Part shown: positions 53,501-63,312 of the stretch, piece by piece
Position numbering within the stretch: position 1 is the first letter of the stretch
How the letters are laid out: each line of letters begins with the position of its first letter
NCBI GenBank assembly: GCA_029465975.1
Contig: CM055738.1
Location: 3,384,954-3,448,953 of the forward strand
DNA: 64,000 nucleotides
Direction of reading: 5' to 3'
Source: Dallia pectoralis
Taxonomy: Eukaryota; Chordata; Actinopteri; Esociformes; Umbridae
Notes under the pieces: generated by a model
Seen by the model: the letters and a program-made list of their open reading frames with translations, nothing else
Databases searched by the model: none
What the model was told of the DNA's origin: nothing
Position numbers and translations under genes: made by a program

Positions 53501-54451
53501 ATGGAGGAAAATACAGATGCTCAATATTGTTATCAAGACAGAAACTCTTCTTGCAGAACGGACTCACTATCAACATCTATATACCTTTCACTGTACATTT
53601 TCTTCTCATTGATTTCAGTGGCTACAGTATTTCTGAACTTACTGGTGATCATCTCCATCTCTCACTTCAAACAGCTTCAGACTCCAACCAACCTGCTCAT
53701 CCTCTCTCTGGCTGTGTCAGATCTCCTGGTGGGACTCATTGTGATACCAGCAATGACTGTAGCAATACTGGAACCGTGCTGGGTTCTTGGTGGATATTTT
53801 TGTGCTTTACTTATGTTCACTACATTTTTATGTACTTTATTATCTGTTGGCAATTTAGTCATGATCTCTGTTGATCGTTATATTGCTGTGTGTGATCCAC
53901 TTTTGTACCCATCGAAAATAACAGCAGCAAGAATTAAGTTTTGTATTTTCATTACCTGGTGTTGTTGTGTGATATATGATGCTGTTCTTATAAAAATATC
54001 TGTGAATGTCCAGGTACCCAGTAGGTGTTTTAATGAATGTTATTTTGTTGAAGAATCTGTCTGGAGTATGATCATTGACCTCATAATATCATTCGTTTTC
54101 CCATGCTCTACTATTGTAACACTTTATTTCAAAATATTTTTGGTAGCCAGATCACAGGCAAATAAGGTATTTTCTAAAGTGTCTGCCACTGTGTCTGGTG
54201 GTAAAACTGTACAGCCAAGTAAGTCTGAGAGAAAAGCAGCAAAAACTCTTGGTATTGTTGTTTTCAACTACTTATTTTTTTGGATTCCAGTTTACTTCAA
54301 CCAGTTCATGTTTTCAGCAAGTGACAATCTTTTATCAGCTTTTCTATGTTTTCTGCCCCTTCTTAATTCCTTTATGAATCCAGTAATTTATGCGTTGTTC
54401 TATCCATGGTTCAAAATTACAGCAAAACGTATTTTAACTTTGAAGTTTTGA
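53501..54451 (+). CDS. TAAR-like olfactory receptor, gene 8
   Basis: 316 residues, one exon. Cys10/Cys18 with N15, D74, C101, T108 at 3.32, DRY 125-127 (DRYIAV, where all others have DRYVAV), D193 in IIDLIISFVFP, FWIP 260-263, and NSFMNPVIYALFYPWF. TM3 reads CTLLSVGN where the paralogues have CTSLSVGN. The tail stops three residues early: a base change converts the Arg codon region of KFRQS into a stop, leaving LTLKF. Mosaic appearance: the 5' end is like gene 6 and TM4 onward like gene 7, suggesting gene conversion. The unit was split from its upstream flank by the LINE/provirus insertion. Confidence 0.92.
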   Translation: MEENTDAQYCYQDRNSSCRTDSLSTSIYLSLYIFFSLISVATVFLNLLVIISISHFKQLQTPTNLLILSLAVSDLLVGLIVIPAMTVAILEPCWVLGGYFCALLMFTTFLCTLLSVGNLVMISVDRYIAVCDPLLYPSKITAARIKFCIFITWCCCVIYDAVLIKISVNVQVPSRCFNECYFVEESVWSMIIDLIISFVFPCSTIVTLYFKIFLVARSQANKVFSKVSATVSGGKTVQPSKSERKAAKTLGIVVFNYLFFWIPVYFNQFMFSASDNLLSAFLCFLPLLNSFMNPVIYALFYPWFKITAKRILTLKF

Positions 54452-54842
54452 CAACCTTAATCCTTAAATATGACGGGTGTGATATAATTATGCAGTACTA
54501 TTTTGTTATAGTGGATTATTTAATTTACAAATTCTAATGTATTCTTTTAAAGAAAATATGCATTTCAATGTAACTAAAAAATAACAGCATTTGTTGTTGT
54601 TGTTGTTACATAATATATCATGAGTATGTAAGTATCCCAATGGTAAATCACTTTGAGGTCTAAATCAGGCAATCCTATTAGCCAGACCTTATTAGCCAAT
54701 CAGAATGCGGTGCATTCAACCAGTGTGGTAAATGTTTAAGAGTTTAACTGTATAAGAGTGCATAATATAAGAGAAGGTTGAGGTCTTAGGTTATATGTTG
54801 AGTTATTAGATATCAGAACATCTTTATGACATCAGAACAACA
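54452..54842. other. 3' flank of the gene 8 unit
   Basis: No gene. Matches flanks of genes 6, 9 and 10, including GTATAAGAGTGCATAATATA near 54750. Confidence 0.6.
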
Positions 54843-55403
54843 TTTTTGAATGGGTTTTGTTTCACAATCCTCTCCAGGGTGCGGTAATCTCAATTGGATG
54901 GACACTTTTTTCCACCACATCTTTTCCTTCGCTTTGCCTCTCTATTAATGTGCTTGGACACAGGTCACACAGCTCTGTGAACAGCCTGCCACTTTAGCAA
55001 TTACCTTTTGTGTCTTGCCCTCCTTGTGCTAGGTGTCAATGGTTGTCTTTTGGACAGCTGTCAAGTCAGCAGTCTTCCCCATGATTGTGTAGCCTACATA
55101 ACTAGACTGAGAGACCATTTAAAGGCCTTTGCAGGTGTTTTGAGGTAATACACTGATTAGAGTGTGACACCAGGTGTCTTCAATATTTAACCTTTTCACA
55201 ATATTCTAATTTTATGAGATACTGATTTGGGGGTTTTCATTAGTTGTCAGTTATAATCATCAAATTAAAAGGAATGATCAATTGAAATATGTCAGTCTGT
55301 GTGAAATGAATATATACATTATACAAGTTTCACAATTTGAATAGAATTACTGAAATAAATCAACTTTTTGATGATGTTCTAATTATATGACCAGCACCTG
55401 AAT
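54843..55403 (-). mobile_element. Tc1-like transposon end, second copy
   Basis: Parallels 1765-2268 (TTTTGAATGGGTTTTGTTTC through AATTATATGACCAGCACCTG) and retains about 60 bases missing there. Only the transposase N-terminal region and terminal repeat remain. Confidence 0.8.
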
Positions 55404-55439
55404 AACCATACATGTTGCGTAGCCCCAGCTGAGCTAGCT

Positions 55440-56660
55440 TTCAGACGGCTTTGGTATCATTGCAGGCGATGTGGCTCATAATGTCTCTTTATGTCCAAGC
55501 TTTGGAGAGGCCGGACCCAAATCAACATCTCAGACGGCTTTGTAGTCTGTTGGGGGATCCTAGTAATGAGAACGGAAGATGTGTGAATGGTGCTCACGAA
55601 CCCTCACAATGACAAGTGAGACCCAGATCCTGAAGGCAATTGGTTTCCCCCTGTATGGTGTACCTAGGAAGGGTTTGTTCCAGAGGGAGAAACTTAAATG
55701 CGGCACCTTGTACAAAATTGGAGAGAATAGTGGGTGTGGGGGGACTTATTTTCATCATTAGGGAACAGGGACACTCCAACCTGTTTACCAATCATCAATT
55801 AACCAGACAGAAAAGGTAGGCACTTTGAAAAATACTGCACCACACCCATATTCCGAACCCTCAGTTTCTGCACACAATGTCCGATTGCATGGATCCCCCA
55901 ACAAACCACAAAGCCGTCTGAGACATTGATTTTGGTCTGGTCTATCCAGTGCTTAGACATAAAGAGATATTATGAGCCACATTATTGTAGTCAATGTGGC
56001 AATCTCCATCCTGCTTGTGGATCCACATGTGTGCTTCTGGAAGTTTATCCACAGCAGCTTGATGTTTTCTGTTCCTACAGCGAAAAAAGTTTGATTCACT
56101 ACTAGCACAGTTGATGTAAGCACCAGTGGCGACAAATGGAGCGGTTAGCCGAGCCGATAATAATGATGGTGTCCATGTTTGCCACCACTTTTAGCCTTTC
56201 TCTCTTGTCGCCTGATTGCAGGTAGGCCAGGATAAGCATGACCTGGTCTTCGCTGTCCCATCTCTGGATGACTCAGTTAAGGTGATATAGATAGGTGGTT
56301 TCGAGGATCCCATTGTCCTCTGTTGGTGTTGTATAGCTTGATGTAGAAATTGCTGTTGTTTACAGAGTCAATATGACTGTTGTGAAGAGAGGATGTGTTT
56401 TTTCCTTGACCGTGACCTGTGGAGGAAGAAGCGGTTGCTTTCCTCATCCTTCTCCACGCCCTGGAGCTTCGACCTCTACTGGAACTTTTTTGCTCCTCCC
56501 CATAGAAGGTTGAGAGGTGTTCTTTTGTTTTGGATAGTTTTTGGGCTATAACTATACCTCGCTTTAACTAGACTAGACTCTTGAGCTGGATGAGACAAAG
56601 GCATTGAAGGGCGTTGTTATGGTGCTCCGTTTTATCATTGCTGCTCTCTACAAAACTAAT
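55440..56660. repeat. Unclassified repeat with 90-bp inverted arms
   Basis: 55467-55559 is an imperfect inverted copy of about 55891-55985 (shared CAGACGGCTTTGT, TTGGGGGATCC, CTCTTTATGTC), separated by about 330 bp. Pieces of the loop and of 56440-56640 reappear at 62110-62580. No transposase or other known protein recognised; the short open frames are broken. Confidence 0.6.
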
Positions 56661-57271
56661 GTAGCCCTTGACCATATTTGACCATTTTCCAAAACTCCAA
56701 CAAGTACTGAAAGACGTCCTGTCGAGATCCCAATACATTTTTCATTCCCATGAGCTGTAAGCCGTAACCATCAAGAAAAAAAAGGTTACGAAACGCAAAC
56801 ATATACACAAGGACTAATTAGGGGAGCTGGTGTGTGTGATAGATGACAAGACAACGAAAAAGTTTGGGGGTGAGTTTGTCAATCCAGAGGAAACCAGGAT
56901 ACATGGAGTCTTCACCGCATCGTTACATTTTGAAACAACTGAGCTGTTAATAATATTTTCTTGGACACCCTTAATATCCTGACCATTTAATCTGACGTTC
57001 TAGCTAGCTATGTTGACCTACCACGTGTTGCTTGTGTCACGACACACCTCACTTTGTGGCATGTTGCACAATGCATTTACATCAAAGGCTAATGGCTTGT
57101 ATCACGTCTTGGGCGATAGTCAGGTCAGAGTCCTGCCTCTCTATTCATCCCACACGAACTAACAGCCAATCCCTTTCTTGTTTCCCTATGGCCACACACA
57201 CACGTGTGTGTGTGTGTGTGTGTGCGCGCGCATAAGTGTGACTCATAGAAAGGTGGTATAAAGTCAGTTAG
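56661..57271. other. Spacer upstream of TAAR 9
   Basis: No gene. A CA/TG/CG alternating tract lies at about 57193-57231. Confidence 0.5.
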
Positions 57272-57377
57272 AGATAAAAAGAGAGGAAGAACTTGAGTTT
57301 GTCAGAAGGCTGTCCTGACAAGGTCACACGCAGGACCAAGCAGGAAGAGAACCTCAGGATTAACATATCAACTACAA
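57272..57377 (+). promoter_or_regulatory. Conserved TAAR proximal promoter/5' UTR block, gene 9
   Basis: TATA-like AGATAAAAAG at 57272-57281. TGTCCTGACAAGGTCA at 57311-57326 ends 52 bp before the ATG, still conserved although the gene is broken. Confidence 0.6.
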
Positions 57378-58324
57378 ATGGAGGAACATGAAGCTGCTCA
57401 ATATTGTCATCAAGACAGGAACTCTTCTTGCAGAAAGGACACACTATCCACATCTATCTATATAACACTGTATATCTTCTTCTCAATTATTTCAGTATTT
57501 ACAGTGTTTTTAAACCTACTGGTGATCATCTCCATCTCTCACTTCAAGCATCTCCAGACTCCAACCAACCTGCTCATCCTCTCTCTGGCTGTGTCAGATC
57601 TCCTGGTGGGACTCATAGTGATACCAGCAATGACTGTAGCAATACTGGAACCGTGCTGGGTACTTGGGGGATATTTTTGTGCATTGCTTATGTACGTTTC
57701 TTTTTTATGTACTTCATTATCAATTGGTAATTTGGTCATGATATCTGTTGACCGTTATGTTGCTGTGTGTGATCCACTTTTGTACCCATCGAAAATAACA
57801 ACAACAAAATTAAGTTTTGTATATCTATTACCTGGGGTTGTTGTGTGATATATAATTCTGTTCTTATTAAAATAGCTGTGAACGTCCAGGTACCCAGTAG
57901 GTGTTTTAATGAATGTTATTTTGTTGAAGGATTTGTCTGGAGTATAATCATTGACCTCATAGTATCAATGGTTTTCCCATGCTCTACTATTATTACACTT
58001 TATTTCAAAATATTTGTGGTGGCCAATAAGGTATTTTCTAAAGTGTCTGCCACCGTGTCTGGTGGTAAAACTGTACAGGCAAGTAGGTCTGAGAGAAAAG
58101 CAGCAAAAACTCTTGGTATTGTGGTTTTCAATTACTTATTTTTTTGGATTCCAGGTTACTTCATCCAGTCAATATTTTCATCCAGTGGCAATTCGTTATC
58201 AGCTTTCCTATGTTTTCTGCCACTTCTTAATTCCTTTATTAATCCAGTAATTTATGCATTCTTCTATCCGTGGTTCAAAGTAACTGTTAAACGTATTTTA
58301 GCTTTGAAGTTTAGGCAATCTTAA
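57378..58324 (+). pseudogene. TAAR-like receptor, gene 9, frameshifted
   Basis: Homologous along its whole length to genes 7 and 10. Total length is 947 bp against 960 for the intact 319-codon paralogues: one base is missing near 57817 (ACAACAACAAAATTAAG where others have ACAACAGCAAGAATTAAG), and an in-frame 12 bp is missing in the third intracellular loop (GTGGCCAATAAG, about 58018-58029). The first part (57378-57848) encodes TM1-3 with S108 at 3.32; the second (57845-58324) encodes TM4-7 with D5.42, FWIP and the TAAR signature. No other stop is visible, so it is a very young pseudogene, an allele, or a sequence error. Confidence 0.88.
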
Positions 58325-59632
58325 TCCCTAAATTTGACAAACGGGTGTGATATAATTATGCCGTACTATATTGTTATTATTTCATTTCACAAGTTATAAT
58401 GTATTATATTAAAGAAAATATGTATTTTAATTGCAACTAAAAAATACCAGCATTTGTGGTTGTTCCATGTTATTTCATGTAAGTATACCAATGGTAAATT
58501 ACTTTTTGAGGTCTAATTAGGCATTTCTATTAGCCAGACCTTATTAGCCAATCAGAATGTAGTTTCACACAACCTTTTCGGTTACATTTTTAAACTTTGC
58601 ATTCAACCAGTGGTAAATGTGAATTGAGCTGTATAAGAGTGCATGATATGAGAGAAGGTCCAGGTCTTAGGTCCTAGTTTGAGTAATTAGATCTCTGGTC
58701 TAAAATGTAACAATCGGGGCAAGTCTGTATAATAACGTTCTGTATTGAACCACGTGTAGTTTACATACCAGGATGTTACATTACCATTCAAAAGTCTGGG
58801 CTCATTTTGTTTGGGATCACTTTTCACACAAACATACCGATCAAGAACTTTTTTGGTCAAGCTCCAACAACGCAAGAGCGAATGGGGACAAAATATTGGT
58901 TACCAACACTTACTTCCGAATAAAAGCCACCAGAGTTGACTAAGGCAGGCCAATATACCTTGAGATCCATGGCCCCACCAACGTGGCCGAGAGAGTCTCA
59001 TTATACAGAAAGCTTTGTTTTCGGGAGATTTCAACTGGCGTGGTCAGAAACATAAGACAAGGGCAGACCAATCCACCAAAAAGCTTAAATCAATAATGAA
59101 TTACTATTACGTATATCTTACAGGTTTGGAAAAATATGGTATCGGATTAGTATGGATATTGACAGATACTCAAGGTTTCAGTATCGGTATTGGACATAAA
59201 GACGTGGTATTTAGCATCTCTATCTCGCCTGGTCTGAGAATTCACTCATTGACATTTAGGGATGTGCATTTCTCAGAACACCAGATGCTGACCGTCTCCT
59301 CTGAATGGGAATGGCTGGTGAAATTTGGCTGATGATCTTGGAGAATCAATACTGGGCCATCTCCCAAAAAATATTTTGTGGAACTTTATTGCATTTCTTC
59401 ATTTTTTTTTTCAAAATCCATAATATTTCCTAGATTAATTAGATATTAAGTGATAAACCCCAAAAATGTTTGATTTAATCTTTGATTATCGCTTATGATT
59501 TTTGTGCTTCCATGTGCTAAAGTGGTCATAATGTTTTGATTCTGTTTGTGTTTGTGTGTGTGTTGGGGGGGGGTGCACAAGAGCCAGTACAGGTGTATAG
59601 AGACTCATAGAAAGGAGGTGGCTATCAGTCAG
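58325..59632. other. 3' flank of unit 9 and spacer
   Basis: No gene. 58440-59340 is repeated after gene 10 (60740-61530 and 61822-61870), including CAACGTGGCCGAGAGAGTCT near 58980. An ATTAAA occurs near 58408. Confidence 0.65.
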
Positions 59633-59749
59633 AGATAAAAAGAAAGGAAGTCCTTGAGTTTGTCAGAAGGCTGACCTGACGGGGTCACACGCAGAAACAA
59701 GCTGGACAACCTCAGCATTTACCACAGCATTGAAACATATTTTCTACAG
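59633..59749 (+). promoter_or_regulatory. Conserved TAAR proximal promoter/5' UTR block, gene 10
   Basis: TATA-like AGATAAAAAG at 59633-59642. TGACCTGACGGGGTCA at 59672-59687 ends 63 bp before the ATG, the only unit that departs from 52. Confidence 0.6.
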
Positions 59750-60709
59750 ATGAAAGAACAGGAAGCTGCTGAGTTTTGTTATCAAGACGGAAACTCTTCT
59801 TGCAGGAAGGATTCACTATCGACATATATGTACATAACACTGTACATTTTCTTCTCATTGATTTCAGTGTTTACAGTATTTTTGAACCTACTGGTGATCA
59901 TCTCCATCTCTCACTTTAAGCATCTCCAGACTCCAACCAACCTGCTCATCCTCTCTCTGGCTGTGTCAGATCTCCTGGTGGGACTCATTGTGATACCGAC
60001 AATGACTGTAGCGGTACTGGAACCATGCTGGGTTCTTGGGGGATATTTCTGTGCATTGCTTATATTTGCTTCATTTTTATGTACTTCATTATCAATTGGT
60101 AATTTGGTCATGATATCTGTGGATCGTTATGTTGCTGTGTGTGATCCACTTTTGTACCCATCGAAAATAACAACAGCAAGAATTAAGTTTTTTATTTTTA
60201 TTACCTGGTGTTGTTGTGTGATATATGACTCCATTTTTATACAACTATCTGTAATTTTACAGGCACACAGTAGGTGTTTTAATGAATGCTATTTTGTTGA
60301 AGGTTTATTCTGGAGTATAATCATTGACCTTATAATTTCATTGGTTTTCCCATGCTCTACTATTATTACACTTTACTTGAAAATATTTGTGGTGGCCAGA
60401 TCACAAGCCAAAAAGGTATTTTCTAAAGTGTCTGCCACTGTGTCTGGTGGTAAAACTGTACAGGCGAGTAAGTCTGAGAGAAAAGCAGCAAAAACTCTTG
60501 GTATTGTTGTTTTCAATTACTTGTTTTTTTGGATTCCAGTTTACTTCATCCAGTCAATATTTTCATCCAGTGGCAATTCATTATCAGCTTTCCTATCTTT
60601 TCTGCCACTTTTTAATTCCTTTATTAATCCAGTAATTTATGCATTCTTCTATCCGTGGTTCAAAGTAACAGTTAAACGTATTTTAGCTTTAAAGTTTAGG
60701 CAATCTTAA
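59750..60709 (+). CDS. TAAR-like olfactory receptor, gene 10
   Basis: 319 residues, one exon. Cys10/Cys18 with N15, D74, C101, S108 at 3.32, DRY 125-127, D193 in IIDLIISLVFP, FWIP 260-263, NSFINPVIYAFFYPWF, tail LALKFRQS as in gene 9. Distinct in TM4 to ECL2: YDSIFIQLSVILQAHSRCF where the paralogues have a VNVQVPSRCF loop. It also has VIPTMTVAVLEP in TM2. It is the last complete gene in the window. The duplicated 3' flank shows units 9 and 10 are sister copies. Confidence 0.93.
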   Translation: MKEQEAAEFCYQDGNSSCRKDSLSTYMYITLYIFFSLISVFTVFLNLLVIISISHFKHLQTPTNLLILSLAVSDLLVGLIVIPTMTVAVLEPCWVLGGYFCALLIFASFLCTSLSIGNLVMISVDRYVAVCDPLLYPSKITTARIKFFIFITWCCCVIYDSIFIQLSVILQAHSRCFNECYFVEGLFWSIIIDLIISLVFPCSTIITLYLKIFVVARSQAKKVFSKVSATVSGGKTVQASKSERKAAKTLGIVVFNYLFFWIPVYFIQSIFSSSGNSLSAFLSFLPLFNSFINPVIYAFFYPWFKVTVKRILALKFRQS

Positions 60710-61535
60710 TCCCTAAATATGACAAACGGGTGTGATAGAATAACAGCATTTGTTGTTGTTCCATGTTATTTCATGAGTATGTAAGTATTCCAATAGTAAA
60801 TCACTTTTTGAGGTCTAATTAGGCATTTCTATTAGCCAGACCTTATTAGCCAATCAGAATGTAGTTTCACACAACATTTTCGGTTACATTTTTTAACTTT
60901 GCATTCAACCAGTGGTAAATGTGAATTGAACTGTATAAGAGTGCATGATATAATAGAAGGTTGAGGTCTTAGGTCCTAGTTTGAGTAATTAGATCTCTTG
61001 TCTCAGATCTCTGGTCTAAAATGTAACAATCGGGGCAAGTCTGTATAATAACGTTCTGTATTGAACCACGTGTAGTTTACATACCGGGATGTTACATTCT
61101 CATTCAAAAGTCTGGGCTCATTTTGTTTGGGCTCACTTTTCACACAAACATACCGATCAGGAACGTTAAGTAAGAGTTGACTAAGGCAGGCCAATATACC
61201 TTATACCTTGAGATCCATGGCCCCACCAACGTGGCCGAGAGAGTCTCATTATACAGAAAGCTTTGGTTCAGGGAGATTTCAACTGGCGTGGTCAGAAACA
61301 TAAGACAAGGGCAGACCAATCCACCAAAAAGCTTAAATCAATAATGAATTACTATTACGTATATCTTACAGGTTAGGGAAAATATGGTATCGGATTAGTA
61401 TGGATATCGACAGATACTCAAGGTTTCAGTATCGGTATTGGACATAAAGACGTGGTATTCAGCTTCTCTCTCTTGCCTGGTCTGAGAATACACTCATTGT
61501 CAATTAGGGCTGTGCATTTCTCAAAACACTGGATG
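60710..61535. other. 3' flank of unit 10
   Basis: No gene. Closely parallels 58440-59285, with small deletions (for example near 61160-61175). Confidence 0.65.
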
Positions 61536-61821
61536 TGTGACGCTTTGCCACGGCAGGATGGCCGTGCTCGTGAAATCCAACGCCCTCTCTCCCTTGTTTA
61601 GCGCACGGACTATTGTTTAATTGTTTCATTGCCCTCACCTGTCTTCCTAATCACCATCCTATTTAAGTTCCTCCTCTCCCAGTGTGTGTCGTCGGTCTTT
61701 GTGTGGTTTTTACCAACGTCACGTTTGCTTGTCTTGTGTTTTTCAATTATAGTTACAGTTTTATTGAATAAATGTCATTCGTTCACCATGCACATGTGTC
61801 CGTCTATACCCATTCGTGACA
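61536..61821 (+). mobile_element. Solo LTR, 286 bp, with empty site
   Basis: Begins TGTGACGC and ends TTCGTGACA, flanked by perfect 5-bp GGATG (61531-61535 and 61822-61826). The sister flank at about 59280-59295 reads straight through without the insert. It has a TATA-like CCTATTTAAG near 61660 and AATAAA near 61767 on the + strand. Five-base duplication suits a gypsy-type source. Confidence 0.85.
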
Positions 61822-62699
61822 GGATGCTGACCGTCTCCTCTGAATGGGAATGGCTGGTGAAATTTTGCTGATGATCTTGGAGAATCAATACTGGGGCATC
61901 TCGAAAAAAATATTTTGTGGAACTTTATTGCATTTTGACATTGAATTTTTCCAAAAACCATATTATTTTCTAGGATAATTACATATTTAGTGATAAACCC
62001 CAAACTTTTTTTGATTTAATCTTTGATTACTGCTTGTAGCTAATGAAATTAAAAGTCCAGTATCTCAAAATATAAACAAAAAATGTGTGTAATCTGAAAA
62101 GGAACCATTTCTGTTCTGTTTAGAGTGCTGGAAAAGGGTCAAAAGGAGTCTATGGCTACATTGGTTTTGTAGGGAGGAGCAATGTTAACAAGGGCCACCA
62201 AAACAAGACCCTTCAATGCCTTTGCCTCATCCAGTACAGGTCAAAGCTCCAGGGCCTGGAGGAGAATGAGGAAATTATGCAGATACTGGCGCCCACTTCA
62301 ATTGTGCTAAGAGTGATCTGTTCTTAATAGAAGCACTGGCATGTGACTCTTGCCTCTTTGTCCTGTAAGAACAGATAAACTCCCAGAAGCACGAAAGGAG
62401 GATCCACCTGCAGGATGGAGACTATCTGACACATCTAATGGAAGAACCCCGGAACCCTCACAATGACGAGTGAGACCCTGGTCCTGAAGACAATTTGTCT
62501 CCCCCTTAAACCTCGGCAGGGTGTTTTCCAGATGGAGCAACTTAAATGCATCCCTGACTGACCCCAATAAAGACACCTACTAGAGTTCTTACGATGCTGA
62601 CGTTCCTCCTCCATGATGTGAAACCGACCCAGTTGCAGGGGTTAAGGATCGGAATCTCTCACCTTCCTCTCCTTGTCTCTGTTTTACCGAGTAATGTGG
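61822..62699. repeat. Unit flank followed by an unclassified dispersed repeat
   Basis: 61822-62030 continues the unit 10 flank. 62110-62580 shares blocks with 55440-56640 (CCTTCAATGCCTTTG, AAGCTCCAGGGC, CCCTCACAATGAC, AACTTAAATGC). No known protein recognised. Confidence 0.5.
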
Positions 62700-63110
62700 A
62701 TGAACCGCCTCTCTAATGCTCGTCAAAGTCCCCCTTGCGGGATGTGAATACTGATCCACGTCGTGTCTCTCTCTTGTACTCTCGGCACCTGTTGTCTACA
62801 CAGATAGCCAGCGTAATTATCTCCTCCAGATCTGTAGGCTCAGGGTAAGAAATCAATTCGTCCTTCAATTCCTCATTTAACCATTGTAAAATACTGCTTG
62901 TAATCATTCCCAATTTGATACGCTTTCTACAGCCAGGATTCTGAATTCAACTGTGTATTCTGCCAGGATGTGCGCTCGCTGTATCTTGGCGGTTTCGTTA
63001 CCCCAGTCAGGATGGTCAAACACCCTGTATGCCCACTTTAGCACTTCGCCTCGGAGTAGTCCCATCACATCCTCGCTTTGTCCAAAGAATAGGTGTGAGA
63101 CTATTGGTCA
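62700..63110 (-). pseudogene. gypsy gag fragment
   Basis: Minus strand 62713-62913 reads LNEELKDELISYPEPTDLEE and ITLAICVDNRCREYKRE. Further upstream in another frame (about 62960-63110) are DVMGLLRGEVLKWAYRVFDH and AEYTVEFRILA. Typical capsid end of fish Ty3/gypsy gag. Frame breaks; no other element part adjoins. Confidence 0.7.
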
Positions 63111-63174
63111 AATACCAGATTGCATTGAATTTAAATTGAACGTCAATGTCCCATGTATCAAAGCCATAGGAACA

Positions 63175-63241
63175 TTGCAAACAGCATTTTATTTAACTGT
63201 ACTTGTACTGTCCAACGACAAGAAAGTTCTAATCTAATCTA
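63175..63241 (+). mobile_element. LINE 3' tail
   Basis: TGTACTTGTACTGTCCAACG then repeated TCTAATC, the same tail type as at 16620-16680. It abuts the TAAR stub directly. Confidence 0.6.
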
Positions 63242-63242
63242 A

Positions 63243-63312
63243 CATGAAGATGCTCAATATTGTTATCAATATGAAAAACGTTCTTGTACTAAGAACCCAC
63301 TGTCAACAAATG
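63243..63312 (+). pseudogene. TAAR N-terminal stub
   Basis: Reads HEDAQYCYQ followed by a diverged KRSCTKNPLST, matching codons about 4-26 of the intact receptors (Cys10 and Cys18 positions kept, NSS site lost). The LINE tail replaces the promoter block and start codon, and homology stops before TM1. A dead remnant of an eleventh unit. Confidence 0.75.

Noticed and set aside
57810..57850. Intron or programmed frameshift in TAAR 9
   Set aside because: No splice sites; a single-base deletion relative to paralogues explains it fully.
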